From Pseudothioclava arenosa (lineage in GTDB: Bacteria; Pseudomonadota; Alphaproteobacteria; Rhodobacterales; Rhodobacteraceae): a stretch of 64,000 bases of DNA. The notes under the pieces are model-generated. The model saw only the letters and a program-made list of their open reading frames with translations. It had not been told where the DNA came from and did not search any database. Every line of letters starts with the position of its first letter. Position 1 is the first letter of the stretch. Position numbers and translations under genes: made by a program. The DNA lies in assembly GCF_002358085.1 (NCBI RefSeq), contig NZ_NTJD01000005.1:124001-188000 (forward strand). The letters run 5' to 3'. Shown here in pieces: positions 34,900-43,966 of the stretch.

Positions 34900-35913
34900 A
34901 TGAACTACCTCTCGGTCGGAGACATGGCCCTGCAGTTCCGCCTTCGGCAGCACAATGTCTCGCTGAAGCAAGAGATGAGCACGCTCTCCAAAGAGTTGAT
35001 GACTGGCGTGCACAGCGACATCGGCAAGGCACTTGGCGGGGACATGACCGCCCTGGCCAGTATCAACAAGCAACTCCGCGCCCTGCAATCCTACGACACC
35101 GCCGTCTCCGAGGCCGCGACGCTGACCGGCTCGATGCAGTCCTCGCTTGAGGTTATTCAGGCGTTGACCGGAGACGTTGGCGTTTCGCTTCTGTCGGCGG
35201 CGACGACCACGAATTCGATCATCATCGACGCGACCGCCAAGGACGCAGCCGCCAAATTCCAAACGCTGGTCGCGACGCTGAATACCAATGTCGCGGGTCG
35301 CTATATCTTTTCCGGCGCGGCAAGCGACACGCGCCCTTTATCCTCTGCCAGCGATATTCTGCTGGAGTTGCAGACCCTCGTTGCAAGCGAAACCACGGCC
35401 TCGGGTGTTATGACGGCCGTCGATGACTGGTTTGCCGCGGCTCCGGGTGCGGGCGGTTTTCTCGATACGGCCTATGCCGGATCACTGACCGCACTCGGCC
35501 CGGTCATGACCTCGGACGGGGAAACGACAGATATCCCGGCCTCGGCGGCATCGCCCGAGATCCGACAGACCCTGAAGGGATTTGCCCTGTCCACACTCAT
35601 TTCAGACGGGCTTTTCAGAAGTGATCTTGTCGAAAAAGCAAGCCTCGCGCGCCTCTCGGGCGAGACGATCGTGGCCGCTCAAACCAGCCTTGCCGATCTG
35701 CGCGCCGATCTGGGAACCAGCGAGGCCCTGATCGAGGATGCCAAGGCCAGAAACACGGCAGAGACCCACAGCCTCGAACTGGCGCGCCTGTCGATGATCG
35801 GCGTCGACGAATTTGACACCGCCTCCGCCCTGAACGCGCTGCAGACCCAACTTGAAACGCTCTACACATTGACTGCGCGCATGACCGACCTCTCGCTGGT
35901 GGACTACATCTGA
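34900..35913 (+). CDS. flgL: Flagellar hook-associated protein FlgL / flagellin family
   Basis: 337-residue member of the flagellin/FlgL family. The N-terminal D0/D1 region is SVGDMALQFRLRQHNVSLKQEMSTLSKELMTG. The typical domain turn is AGRYIFSGAASDTRPLSS. The C-terminal helix SALNALQTQLETLYTLTARMTDLSLVDYI closes the protein. Position after flgK indicates hook-associated protein 3 rather than filament flagellin. The stop overlaps the flgI start at 35913. Confidence 0.9.
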   Translation: MNYLSVGDMALQFRLRQHNVSLKQEMSTLSKELMTGVHSDIGKALGGDMTALASINKQLRALQSYDTAVSEAATLTGSMQSSLEVIQALTGDVGVSLLSAATTTNSIIIDATAKDAAAKFQTLVATLNTNVAGRYIFSGAASDTRPLSSASDILLELQTLVASETTASGVMTAVDDWFAAAPGAGGFLDTAYAGSLTALGPVMTSDGETTDIPASAASPEIRQTLKGFALSTLISDGLFRSDLVEKASLARLSGETIVAAQTSLADLRADLGTSEALIEDAKARNTAETHSLELARLSMIGVDEFDTASALNALQTQLETLYTLTARMTDLSLVDYI

Positions 35914-37013
35914 TGAAACGGCTCCTCTCCCTGCTTTTTATTCTGCTGCTGCCGACGCTTTGCGCGGCAAGCGAAATTCGCATCAAGGATCTCGTCGAAT
36001 TCGATGGGGTCCGCGGCAACGATCTGGTCGGCTATGGGCTCGTCGTGGGACTTAACGGGACCGGCGATGGCATCCGCAACGCCCCTTTCACCGAAGAAAT
36101 CATGTCGAACATTCTCGAACGGCTGGGCGTTAACGTTACCGGAGAGCAATTCCGTCCGAAGAACGTCGCGGCTGTTCTGGTGACGGCAACACTGCCCCCC
36201 TTCGGGCGCGCCGGCGGGCAGATTGATGTCTCGGTTGCGGCGATCGGGGATGCCAAGAGCCTCCTGGGCGGCACCCTGATCATGACACCGCTGAAGGCTG
36301 CCGACGGCGAAATCTATGCTGTCGCGCAGGGGCCGATCATTGCCGGCGGCGCGTCGGTCGAGGCGGACGCGGCTTCGGTGGTTCAGGGGGTTCCGACCTC
36401 GGGCAACATTCCGCGCGGTGCCCGCATCGAACGCGAAATCGATTTTGAGCTGAACAGCCTGCGGGCCATTCGACTGGCCCTGCGCACGCCCGACTTTACC
36501 ACCGCCAACAAGATCGAGCGCGCGATCAATGCGAATTTCGGAGGCGCCATCGCGGCGATGCAGGACGCAGGAACCGTCGCGATTGACGTCGGGCGTTCGC
36601 GCGCACGTTCTCCGGCCCATCTGATCTCGCAGATCGAAAACATCACCATCGAGCCCGAGCAGCGCGCACGTGTCGTGGTCGATCAACGCTCCGGAACGAT
36701 TGTGATGGGTGAAAATGTGCGCATCTCACGAGTCGCCGTCAGCCAAGGCAACCTGACGCTCAAGGTCGAAGAAGCGCCGATGGTGGTTCAGCCGAATCCC
36801 TTCGCGCGCGGCGAGACGGTGGTTGTTCCGCGCTCTGAAGCCTCCATCATGGAAGAGGCCGGGCTCAAGATGGCCGAAGTATCGGATGGCAGTTCACTCT
36901 CGGAGGTTGTCGCGGGACTGAATGCGCTTGGGGTTGGGCCGCGTGACATGATCGATATCTTGAAAAGCATCAACGCGGCGGGCGCGCTTCATGCCGAGTT
37001 CATCGTAAATTGA
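35913..37013 (+). CDS. flgI: Flagellar P-ring protein FlgI
   Basis: 366-residue periplasmic protein forming the P ring around the rod. It has a Sec signal peptide (LLSLLFILLLPTLCAAS), then the family start EIRIKDLVEFDGVRGNDLVGYGLVVGLNGTGDG. Central blocks include NMLERLGV-like NILERLGVNVT and SVAAIGDAKSLLGGTLIMTPL, and the end matches DMIDILKSINAAGALHAEFIVN. It is the last gene of the plus-strand flagellar run and ends at a strong terminator. Confidence 0.96.
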   Translation: MKRLLSLLFILLLPTLCAASEIRIKDLVEFDGVRGNDLVGYGLVVGLNGTGDGIRNAPFTEEIMSNILERLGVNVTGEQFRPKNVAAVLVTATLPPFGRAGGQIDVSVAAIGDAKSLLGGTLIMTPLKAADGEIYAVAQGPIIAGGASVEADAASVVQGVPTSGNIPRGARIEREIDFELNSLRAIRLALRTPDFTTANKIERAINANFGGAIAAMQDAGTVAIDVGRSRARSPAHLISQIENITIEPEQRARVVVDQRSGTIVMGENVRISRVAVSQGNLTLKVEEAPMVVQPNPFARGETVVVPRSEASIMEEAGLKMAEVSDGSSLSEVVAGLNALGVGPRDMIDILKSINAAGALHAEFIVN

Positions 37014-37025
37014 TCAAGGCATAGC

Positions 37026-37058
37026 CTCGCCCGCGCTAGTTTGCGCGGGCGGGGTTTT
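37026..37058 (+). terminator. Rho-independent terminator after flgI
   Basis: Stem CGCCCGCGC (37028-37036) / GCGCGGGCG (37043-37051) followed by GGGTTTT. It closes the plus-strand flagellar unit. Confidence 0.85.
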
Positions 37059-37074
37059 CCTGCCGAGGGCAATT

Positions 37075-37401
37075 TTATCGTAATCTCTTCAGGACCTGGT
37101 GTTTTCCAAATGCCTGCTGTGCAGCAACGCGCTCTGCCTCCAGCGTAGTCAGGCCCGCCTCAAGCTGCTTCTTGACGATCTCGGCTTGCAGTGACGACCA
37201 TGCCTCAAACGCAGCAAGCGCCTTCGCATCTTCCAGGGTTTTGCTTGATCTGCGCTGACGTACCGCTTCAGCCTGCAGATCAGCCAGACGATGCTCAAGC
37301 GCCCCAACCTCCGCTCCAATCCGGGCAAAACGTGCCAGCGCACGATCACTCATCAGCTCGGTGATCGCGCGCAGCCGCTCTTTCTGGCCGTTCTTGTCCA
37401 T
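37075..37401 (-). CDS. Small coiled-coil flagellar protein, FliJ-like
   Basis: 108-residue, highly charged and helical protein (LARFARIGAEVGALEHRLADLQAEAV, then LEAERVAAQQAF). The ATG at 37401 overlaps the flhB stop by one base, so it is the last gene of the flhA-fliR-flhB run. Length, charge, coiled-coil character and position resemble FliJ, the soluble regulator of the export ATPase. No specific motif confirms this, and other flagellar helper proteins are possible. The longer open frame upstream is only flhB in another frame. Confidence 0.65.
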   Translation of the reverse strand: MDKNGQKERLRAITELMSDRALARFARIGAEVGALEHRLADLQAEAVRQRRSSKTLEDAKALAAFEAWSSLQAEIVKKQLEAGLTTLEAERVAAQQAFGKHQVLKRLR

Positions 37402-38480
37402 TACAGCCTCCGCCGCGCAACCTTGCGCATCTTTTCCGCAAAACGAATTGCGGCCGCGACCGCTTTGTAATGTTCGGGATGAATTTCCTGATCGACCTCG
37501 ACCGCCGCGAAAAGCGCACGCGCCGTAGGTGGATCGGAATGGATCGGCACCCCGGATTCCATCGCGATTTCCCGAATGCGGCGCGCGATTTCGTCGACAC
37601 CTTTCGCAACACAGATCGGTGCGCGCCTTGAGGCCCGATCCCACTTGAGCGCGACAGCATAATGCGTCGGGTTGACGATCACGACATCGGCCTTCGCAAC
37701 ATCACCCAGCATCTGCCGTGTCGCGATCTCGATCCCCTTCTGGCGTCTCTGCGCCTTCAGATGCGGATCACCCTCGGATTGCTTCATCTCATCCATGAGC
37801 TCTTTGCGCGTCATCCTGTTGCGCCGCAGAAACTCAAACCGTTGCCAGAGATAATCGGGCCCACCCAGCACGGCCGCGATCACCGTCAGAAGGATCAGGA
37901 ACTCGACGATCATCGAGCCAAGGATCAAAATCACCCCGCCCGGCGCCTGACGCTGCGCCGCGAGCATCAGATCAAGCTCCCGCCAAAGGAAGACCCCAAG
38001 GAGCGCTCCGATCACGTTCAGCTTTACGAAGCTCTTGGCGAACTCGAACAGACCGGCGCGCCCGAATTTCTGTTTTGCGTTGGCGATCGGGTCAATCCGG
38101 CTCAGTTTGGGTATGAGCTTTTCGCCCGAAACAACAAGACTGCGTTGCGCAAAAATCGCCGCCAGAACCGCAAGCGCCGGAAACAGGAACCACGGCAGAA
38201 CCGCGATCAGTGCGCGCGAGATGCCCCCGGCAATGATGGATACCCCGCCCCGAAACACGGTCCAGGAAAGCGTGTCCGAATTCGCGATCATGGCTGCTAT
38301 GGTTTCGCCAAATTCGCCGATCGTCACACCCGCGAGGGCCATGAATGCGATGAGCAGCCCGGCATAGGCTGCGGCCACGTTAATCTCTGCCGACTTGACC
38401 AGATCACCCCGGCGGCGCGCCTCTTCGAGCTTCCGCGGGGATGGATCGAATTCCTTTTCGCTTTCGTCCGTTTCGCTCAT
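37401..38480 (-). CDS. flhB: Flagellar export gate protein FlhB
   Basis: 359-residue export-gate component that switches substrate specificity. It starts with the basic KEFDPSPRKLEEARRRGDLVKSAEIN and has four membrane segments. The conserved autocleavage motif NPTH is in VIVNPTHYAVALKWD, and the C-terminal cytoplasmic domain includes CVAKGVDEIARRIREIA. The start overlaps the fliR stop (ATGA). The order flhA-fliR-flhB is typical of Rhodobacterales. Confidence 0.96.
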   Translation of the reverse strand: MSETDESEKEFDPSPRKLEEARRRGDLVKSAEINVAAAYAGLLIAFMALAGVTIGEFGETIAAMIANSDTLSWTVFRGGVSIIAGGISRALIAVLPWFLFPALAVLAAIFAQRSLVVSGEKLIPKLSRIDPIANAKQKFGRAGLFEFAKSFVKLNVIGALLGVFLWRELDLMLAAQRQAPGGVILILGSMIVEFLILLTVIAAVLGGPDYLWQRFEFLRRNRMTRKELMDEMKQSEGDPHLKAQRRQKGIEIATRQMLGDVAKADVVIVNPTHYAVALKWDRASRRAPICVAKGVDEIARRIREIAMESGVPIHSDPPTARALFAAVEVDQEIHPEHYKAVAAAIRFAEKMRKVARRRL

Positions 38481-39253
38481 GGCGCAAGCTCGAACGGAGC
38501 GATCAGGAAATCGACAAAGGCCTGATGCCAGATCATCAACGTCGCAGGCGCAACAATCGCCAGCAGGATCAGGCCCCCGGCTGTCAGCGCGGGCGCGCCG
38601 ACGAATGCCACCATCAGCTGGGGCATCGCACGGTTGATCGCCCCCAGCGCAACGTTATAGATCAGCCCCCCGATCACGAAGGGCGCAGCAAGGGAAAACG
38701 CCAGCGAGAAGCTATGCGAAATCCCTTCGAGCCCCCAGGCCTTCATCAACGCGGCATCCGGAATCACGCCGGGCGGCAGAGCGCTGTAAGAGGCGATCAG
38801 AAGTTCGGCAAATTGCACATGCAGCCCGAGCCCCATCGCAAGAGCCAGAGCCCCTAGCACCAGCAGATTGCCGATAGCCGGCTGCGGCTCGCCGCTGGAC
38901 CCGCCGAAAAGCTGCGAAAGGGAGCTGGCCTGAGACATCATCGTTCCCGCCAGCATCAGCGCAATCAGAAAGAACCGCAGAACTGCCCCGATCGAAAGCC
39001 CGATCGCGCTTTCAACCAGGACCCAGCGCCAGATCGACCCCTCTTGCAGACCCGCGCGCAGCTCCGGCGCCACTGCGGGAAAGACCACCAAGGTGAAAGC
39101 CACCGCGAGCGACAGGCGGATACGTGGCGGGATCGAACGTTCGCCAAACCCCGGCGCAAGGGCAAGCACGGAGCCGACGCGCAGAAAGATGATAAACCCA
39201 GCTTGTAGCAGGTCGCCTGAAATCCGGGTCAGCTCTGCCAGCGCCTCGATCAT
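38477..39253 (-). CDS. fliR: Flagellar export gate protein FliR
   Basis: 258-residue membrane protein with about six hydrophobic segments. Visible blocks are AGFIIFLRVGSVLALAPGFGERSIPPRIRLSLAVAFTLVV, QASSLSQLFG and FVIGGLIYNVALGAINRAMPQLMVAFVGAPALTAGG. In the export gate FliR forms part of the pore with FliP and FliQ. It overlaps flhA and flhB by four bases at each end. Confidence 0.95.
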   Translation of the reverse strand: MIEALAELTRISGDLLQAGFIIFLRVGSVLALAPGFGERSIPPRIRLSLAVAFTLVVFPAVAPELRAGLQEGSIWRWVLVESAIGLSIGAVLRFFLIALMLAGTMMSQASSLSQLFGGSSGEPQPAIGNLLVLGALALAMGLGLHVQFAELLIASYSALPPGVIPDAALMKAWGLEGISHSFSLAFSLAAPFVIGGLIYNVALGAINRAMPQLMVAFVGAPALTAGGLILLAIVAPATLMIWHQAFVDFLIAPFELAP

Positions 39254-41337
39254 GCCGGGACAACTCCCAACATCGCGGGCCGTGCGTCATATCCGATCTC
39301 GTCAAAGCTCAGAACCGGCGCGCCCAGCCCCTTGGCGCCGACAACCGCGTGCAGGAACCGCCTGCGGCGCGCGGTGGTGACAAGGGCGGGAAATGCGCCC
39401 GCTTCGCCCGCCTTCGACAGACGGTCCGCGATATTCGCGGCGAGGCGGTTGAACTTGTCGGGCGGCAGCGCGATATCTCCGCCCCGGTCGCCCGGCAGCT
39501 GATAGGTCGCGAAAAGCTCCTCCCATTCGGGAGCAAGCTGGATCATCGGGATCGTGCCATCCTCGCGGCGCAATTCCGCGACCAGCTGAAACCCGAGCCG
39601 CTGCCGCACATGCTCACAGATCGCCTCAGGGTTCTGCAGGCTGCGCACCTCGGCGATCGCCTCGATGATCAGCAGAAGGTTGCGGATCGAAACACGCTCT
39701 TCCAGCAACAGCCGCAGCACCGCCAGCAAGAGGTCGGGTGGAACCTTGTCGGGGATCAGCTCATCGAGGATACGACGGTTGGCGTCAGAGCGGGCCGGGT
39801 CCGACAGGTTACAGGTCTCTTCCAGCAGCCGCTTGAGCGCGCGCAGGGTCATCAGGCGGCTGAAGTTGCGCTTGATCACCTCCAGCAAATGAGTCGCCAA
39901 AACCTCCGTCGCGGTGACCACGGTCGATCCGCTCAGCGCCGCTTCCTCTTGCGCCTTTGCCGGAACCCAGCGTGCCGGCGCGCCATAGACCGGCTCGCGG
40001 ACATCCTCGCCATCGGGAAAGAAATCGCTGTTATCCGCGATCAGCGCCAGCACGCTGTCGGGATAAAGCCGGTCCTTGGCCTGCTCGGCACCCTGAATGC
40101 GAATGCGGTAATGGCCCGGCTCCAGCGCGCCATCATCGGTCAGGCGAATTTCCGGAAGGATCAGCCCGAAGCTCGAAGCCACGTGCTGGCGCATATTCGC
40201 GATACGAACGTCAAGCCCCGTTGCCGGGTCCAACGCCATGCTGACCAGATCGGGCGCAAACTCGACATGGATATCATCCATATCAAGCACGTCACCCATC
40301 GACTTCTTGCGCGGCGCGGTTTCGGGGGCCGGCATCTTCATCGCCTCACGCTGGCGCCGTTTCTGCTCAGCCCGGCGCAGCATGACCGCCGAACCAATCA
40401 GAACGATTGCACCCGCCACGAAGGGGATGAATGGCAGACCCGGCACCAGCGCGAAAAGCGCCATCAACACCCCGACCGTCATCAGCGCCGGTGGAAACCT
40501 GCCCAGCTGCCGGAACAGCTCCAGATCGGCCGAACCCTTGGCCCCGCCGCGGGCGAGCAAAATCGCCGAGGCGATCGAGATGATGACGGCGGGGATCTGG
40601 CTGACCAGCCCATCCCCGACCGTCAGGATCGAGTAGGTTTCAATCGCGCGACCGATCGGCATCCCATGAACGGCGGTGCCGATGATCAGCCCCATCACGA
40701 GGTTCAGCATCGTGATCAAGAGCCCCGCCACCGCATCGCCTTTGACGAATTTCGACGCCCCGTCGAGCGATCCGAAAAAGGTCGTCTCGGCCTGTTCGCG
40801 TTCGCGCCGCGCGCGAGCCTCGGCATGATCAATCGCGCCCGCATTCATATCGCTGTCGATGGCCAGCTGCTTGCCCGGCATCGCATCGAGGGCAAAGCGC
40901 GCGCCGACCTCGGCCATGCGCCCGGCGCCCTTGGTGATGACGATGAAATTCACGATCAGGATCACGCAAAACACCACAAGCCCGATCAGCACCGACCCGC
41001 CCATGATGAAATTCGCGAAACCCTCGATCACATCGCCTGCCGCCGCCGTCCCGGTATGCCCCTGCCCGATGATCAACTTAGTTGAGGAGACGTTGAGCGA
41101 GAGCCGCAGCATCAGCGAGGCCAGCAGGATCGTCGGGAAGGCCGAGAAATCCAGCGGCCGCTCGATGAACAGAGTGACGGTGAAGATCAGGATGGCAATG
41201 GCGAAGGAGGCGGCAAGACCGATATCGAGCACCCAGGCCGGCACCGGCAGGATCATCATCACGATCACCGCCATCAGCGCCAGCGACAAGAGGATCGTCG
41301 GCTGGAAGACCTTGAGAAGCGTCCCGTTGCCCATCAC
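39250..41337 (-). CDS. flhA: Flagellar export gate protein FlhA
   Basis: 695-residue major subunit of the flagellar type III export gate. Eight N-terminal membrane segments (starting LLKVFQPTILLSLALMAVIVMMILP) include the FHIPEP-type motif region (SVLIGLVVFCVILIVNFIVITKGAGRMAEVGARFALDAMPGKQLAIDSDMNAG in pieces). The cytoplasmic domain occupies roughly 330-695. It starts in an ATGA overlap with the upstream lytic transglycosylase stop and stops overlapping fliR. Confidence 0.97.
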   Translation of the reverse strand: MMGNGTLLKVFQPTILLSLALMAVIVMMILPVPAWVLDIGLAASFAIAILIFTVTLFIERPLDFSAFPTILLASLMLRLSLNVSSTKLIIGQGHTGTAAAGDVIEGFANFIMGGSVLIGLVVFCVILIVNFIVITKGAGRMAEVGARFALDAMPGKQLAIDSDMNAGAIDHAEARARREREQAETTFFGSLDGASKFVKGDAVAGLLITMLNLVMGLIIGTAVHGMPIGRAIETYSILTVGDGLVSQIPAVIISIASAILLARGGAKGSADLELFRQLGRFPPALMTVGVLMALFALVPGLPFIPFVAGAIVLIGSAVMLRRAEQKRRQREAMKMPAPETAPRKKSMGDVLDMDDIHVEFAPDLVSMALDPATGLDVRIANMRQHVASSFGLILPEIRLTDDGALEPGHYRIRIQGAEQAKDRLYPDSVLALIADNSDFFPDGEDVREPVYGAPARWVPAKAQEEAALSGSTVVTATEVLATHLLEVIKRNFSRLMTLRALKRLLEETCNLSDPARSDANRRILDELIPDKVPPDLLLAVLRLLLEERVSIRNLLLIIEAIAEVRSLQNPEAICEHVRQRLGFQLVAELRREDGTIPMIQLAPEWEELFATYQLPGDRGGDIALPPDKFNRLAANIADRLSKAGEAGAFPALVTTARRRRFLHAVVGAKGLGAPVLSFDEIGYDARPAMLGVVPA

Positions 41338-42104
41338 TGCGCCTTCGATTTTTCGAAAGCGACGGCGAAAAGGCTGGCCCCCGAAGCGCCGCCCATCCGG
41401 GCCTCGCCACCCTCTTTGCGGATGAAAAGCGGAAAGGTGTTGACCCGCGCGCGGTCGCGGCGGGATCCGGGTGCGTTGGCGGCAACGATATCGGGGATGT
41501 CGGGCACTTCGCCCCTCGCACCGGGCAGAGCATCAACGTGCCCACCGGCAACATCTTCGCCCATCAAGTTTTCCCGAAACCGCTCAAAACGCGCGGCATA
41601 ACGATCGGCATATTTCGGGGTGCGCGAGTGATAGGCGCCAGCGGCGGCTTTCCAGGACCCTTTCTCCTGATACAGCTCTTTCAGGAAGGTCGCGGCATAG
41701 ATCCCGTTTTCCAGCGGGTCGAACATCGCATCGATCGAGGCGAAGGCCTCGCCGTGCCATTTGAAATTGATCTGGAAGCAGCCGACATCGAAACTGCGCG
41801 CACCGCGCTGGTATTCCTTGGCGACATAGGCACGCGCCTCGTCGCGGGTTTCGAACCAGACGCCCTTCCCCTCCATATTGACCGTCCAGGCCCAGGGCCG
41901 GAACTGACCATTCAGCTTGCGCCCGGTTTCATTGAGGGAAATCGCCTTGAGCACCGAGACCGGCACGCCGGTGCGCGCAGAGGCCATCTCGGCCGCGGAT
42001 TCGCACAGCGCCGCATTGTCGGTCATGCGCCCGGCATGCCCCGGCGCGCCCAGCGCCAGAAGACATCCGAAAATCAGCAGGCCAAGACGCCAGATCGTAA
42101 CCAT
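41334..42104 (-). CDS. SLT-domain lytic transglycosylase, flagellar cluster
   Basis: 256-residue exported muramidase. The signal peptide is MVTIWRLGLLIFGCLLALG, ending near GHAG. The SLT-like core has the catalytic glutamate in SLNETGRKL, DVGCFQINFKWHGEAFAS where classic enzymes have GLMQ, and AGAYHSRTPKYADRYAARF. It is first in the flhA-fliR-flhB operon and overlaps flhA by four bases. It probably opens peptidoglycan for rod or stator assembly (inference from context). The start at 42104 has AGGG seven bases upstream. Confidence 0.85.
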   Translation of the reverse strand: MVTIWRLGLLIFGCLLALGAPGHAGRMTDNAALCESAAEMASARTGVPVSVLKAISLNETGRKLNGQFRPWAWTVNMEGKGVWFETRDEARAYVAKEYQRGARSFDVGCFQINFKWHGEAFASIDAMFDPLENGIYAATFLKELYQEKGSWKAAAGAYHSRTPKYADRYAARFERFRENLMGEDVAGGHVDALPGARGEVPDIPDIVAANAPGSRRDRARVNTFPLFIRKEGGEARMGGASGASLFAVAFEKSKAQ

Positions 42105-42188
42105 GGGTTTCACCCTTGAGTGCAATTCTTGCACCTCCAGAGCTAGACCGATCTGGTTTAGAAATGGTTTCCGCGCACCGGCAAAATG

Positions 42189-43931
42189 CTAGATCCGAAC
42201 CCGCGCGATACAGAACAGGTTCTGGGTCAGCAGGTCGCGATCGGTCAGATGCGGATACCGGTTGCGGATGCCGTCCGTGATACGAAGCGCGCCATTTTCC
42301 GGCCGCGTCGGGATCTCTTCCGAGAATTCGATGTCGAAATACTTCTCGGTCAGGGCAATCAGATCATCCAGCATGATCCGGTTCAGGCCGCGCGAGATGT
42401 AATGCTCGGGCGGCGGATCGAAGGCGATATGCGCCCAGTCCATCATCTCTTTCTGCTTCGGATCGCCGGGCTTGATCGCCGAGATCGATTTGGGCGGAAG
42501 GTGGTGCCCGTTCCAGGTGTAGAAGTTGTGATGGTTGTAGATCATGACCCCGCCCGGACGCAGCCGCAGGGAAAGATCGCGGAACACATCCTCGATCTGC
42601 AGAAGGTGTTCGGTTACATTGTGCAGGGTCGCGACATCGAACATGCGCTCTTCGGGCAGTTCATAGGAGAGCTTGGGCGTGATCTTCCACGGCTCGATCA
42701 GCTCCGCGATCTCATTCGGAGTCCAGCCGAAGGGCTCCTTGCATTTCGCGGTGAGGTTCTTGACCCGATCCTTGTCGAGCTTGACGATCGGATCCAGACC
42801 CACATAGCTGCGCGCCCCGCCGACCAGATAGCCGATCCCGTGCAGACCCGGCCCACATCCGATATCAATGATATCCTTGTCGCGGATGTGTTCCTGGATT
42901 TTGCTGGGCCAGCTCATGTAGCCATAGTCGAAAGCCTTGCTGAGGATTTCGGGGCGGAACGAGGTTCCGCGCCAGGGCTTGTCGGCATTGTTCAGCCAAT
43001 AGGCCCGCATCGCCTGCGCCGCACTCCGCCCATAGGCGATCGAGCCCGGCTGGATACCGGCGCTGCCATGATGGAACGCGTAGATATCCGAAAAAACGGC
43101 CAGATCCTCCTGCGCCTCGGGGCTGAGATCAAGCCGCCCCTCGACCTCGTCCCAGGCCGTCAGCATGCGCAGGCTCGGGCTCATCTTGGAGAGATGATCA
43201 TAGGCGCCCGGCCAGTCCAGCTTGGTCAGACGGCGCTGGATCTCGGCCAGCAAGAAGGCGTCATCGGCCTGCGCTTCGGGGGATTGCTCCTCTTCGGGAG
43301 CATTTTCGGCGATCTCCGCAAGATCCGCGAAGGCCGGTCCGACACGGCAGGCCAGCATGTTGCTGCCGACCGGCCCTTCGATCTCGGAGGCGATCAGCGC
43401 CTCGCGCCGCATCAGCGCGTGGAACGTCAAGACGACCTCCGGATAGGAGGGGTTCAGGGCGTTCTTGATCAGGATGATCGTGTCTTCACCGACATGGCCG
43501 ATCAGTTTCGAGAGGATCTCGATCATCCCCTCGACAGTCTTCGGCCCGTCAATCACCACCAGGTCGATCTTGGGGCCGTTCCAGACGAAATCGGCAAACG
43601 GCGTGACATGGACCGCGGCCTTGAGCCCGCGCTTTTTCAGAACCGCTTCATAGAGCGCCTGAAAGGAGTCGCCGGGATCGAGCACATCGGGCACGCGCCG
43701 CGCATGATCCTTCGTCCAGACGAAATTATCGACGGCGTGCAACTGCCCCGCCTTCGCCAGATGCACCGAGATCGATCCGAGCCAGGGGCCGAATTCAACG
43801 ATCACCGGGTTCGGGGGAAGCAGGTCCAGATGGCGGGCGATCAAGTCGATATCCGACTTCGCGACCATCGAGGGAATATCGGTGGCCGCAGTCCGGATGA
43901 ATGCCTTGCGAGCCGATGCAGTGGCGGTCAT
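42189..43931 (-). CDS. Two-domain SAM-dependent methyltransferase
   Basis: 580-residue protein with two Rossmann methyltransferase modules. The N-terminal one (about 40-200) has VIVEFGPWLGSISVHLA and DLVVIDGPKTVEGMIEIL. The C-terminal one (about 345-570) has DIIDIGCGPGLHGIGYL, MFDVATLHNVTEHLL and LRPGGVMIYNHHN. A linker of about 100 residues, acidic near 205-220 (AENAPEEEQSPEAQADD), joins them. The substrate is unknown; the neighbouring glycosyltransferases suggest a glycan. It diverges from the glycosyltransferase gene by 35 bases. Confidence 0.8.
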   Translation of the reverse strand: MTATASARKAFIRTAATDIPSMVAKSDIDLIARHLDLLPPNPVIVEFGPWLGSISVHLAKAGQLHAVDNFVWTKDHARRVPDVLDPGDSFQALYEAVLKKRGLKAAVHVTPFADFVWNGPKIDLVVIDGPKTVEGMIEILSKLIGHVGEDTIILIKNALNPSYPEVVLTFHALMRREALIASEIEGPVGSNMLACRVGPAFADLAEIAENAPEEEQSPEAQADDAFLLAEIQRRLTKLDWPGAYDHLSKMSPSLRMLTAWDEVEGRLDLSPEAQEDLAVFSDIYAFHHGSAGIQPGSIAYGRSAAQAMRAYWLNNADKPWRGTSFRPEILSKAFDYGYMSWPSKIQEHIRDKDIIDIGCGPGLHGIGYLVGGARSYVGLDPIVKLDKDRVKNLTAKCKEPFGWTPNEIAELIEPWKITPKLSYELPEERMFDVATLHNVTEHLLQIEDVFRDLSLRLRPGGVMIYNHHNFYTWNGHHLPPKSISAIKPGDPKQKEMMDWAHIAFDPPPEHYISRGLNRIMLDDLIALTEKYFDIEFSEEIPTRPENGALRITDGIRNRYPHLTDRDLLTQNLFCIARVRI

Positions 43932-43966
43932 AGTTAATTCTACCTATTAAATCTCGGAAGGTATTC

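Noticed and set aside
42186-43937. 583-residue open frame on plus across the two-domain methyltransferase
   Set aside because: The minus strand shows two intact SAM-binding motifs; this frame has none.
43936-43952. TTAA...TTAA between the methyltransferase and glycosyltransferase genes
   Set aside because: The spacer is nine bases, not the seven required for CtrA.
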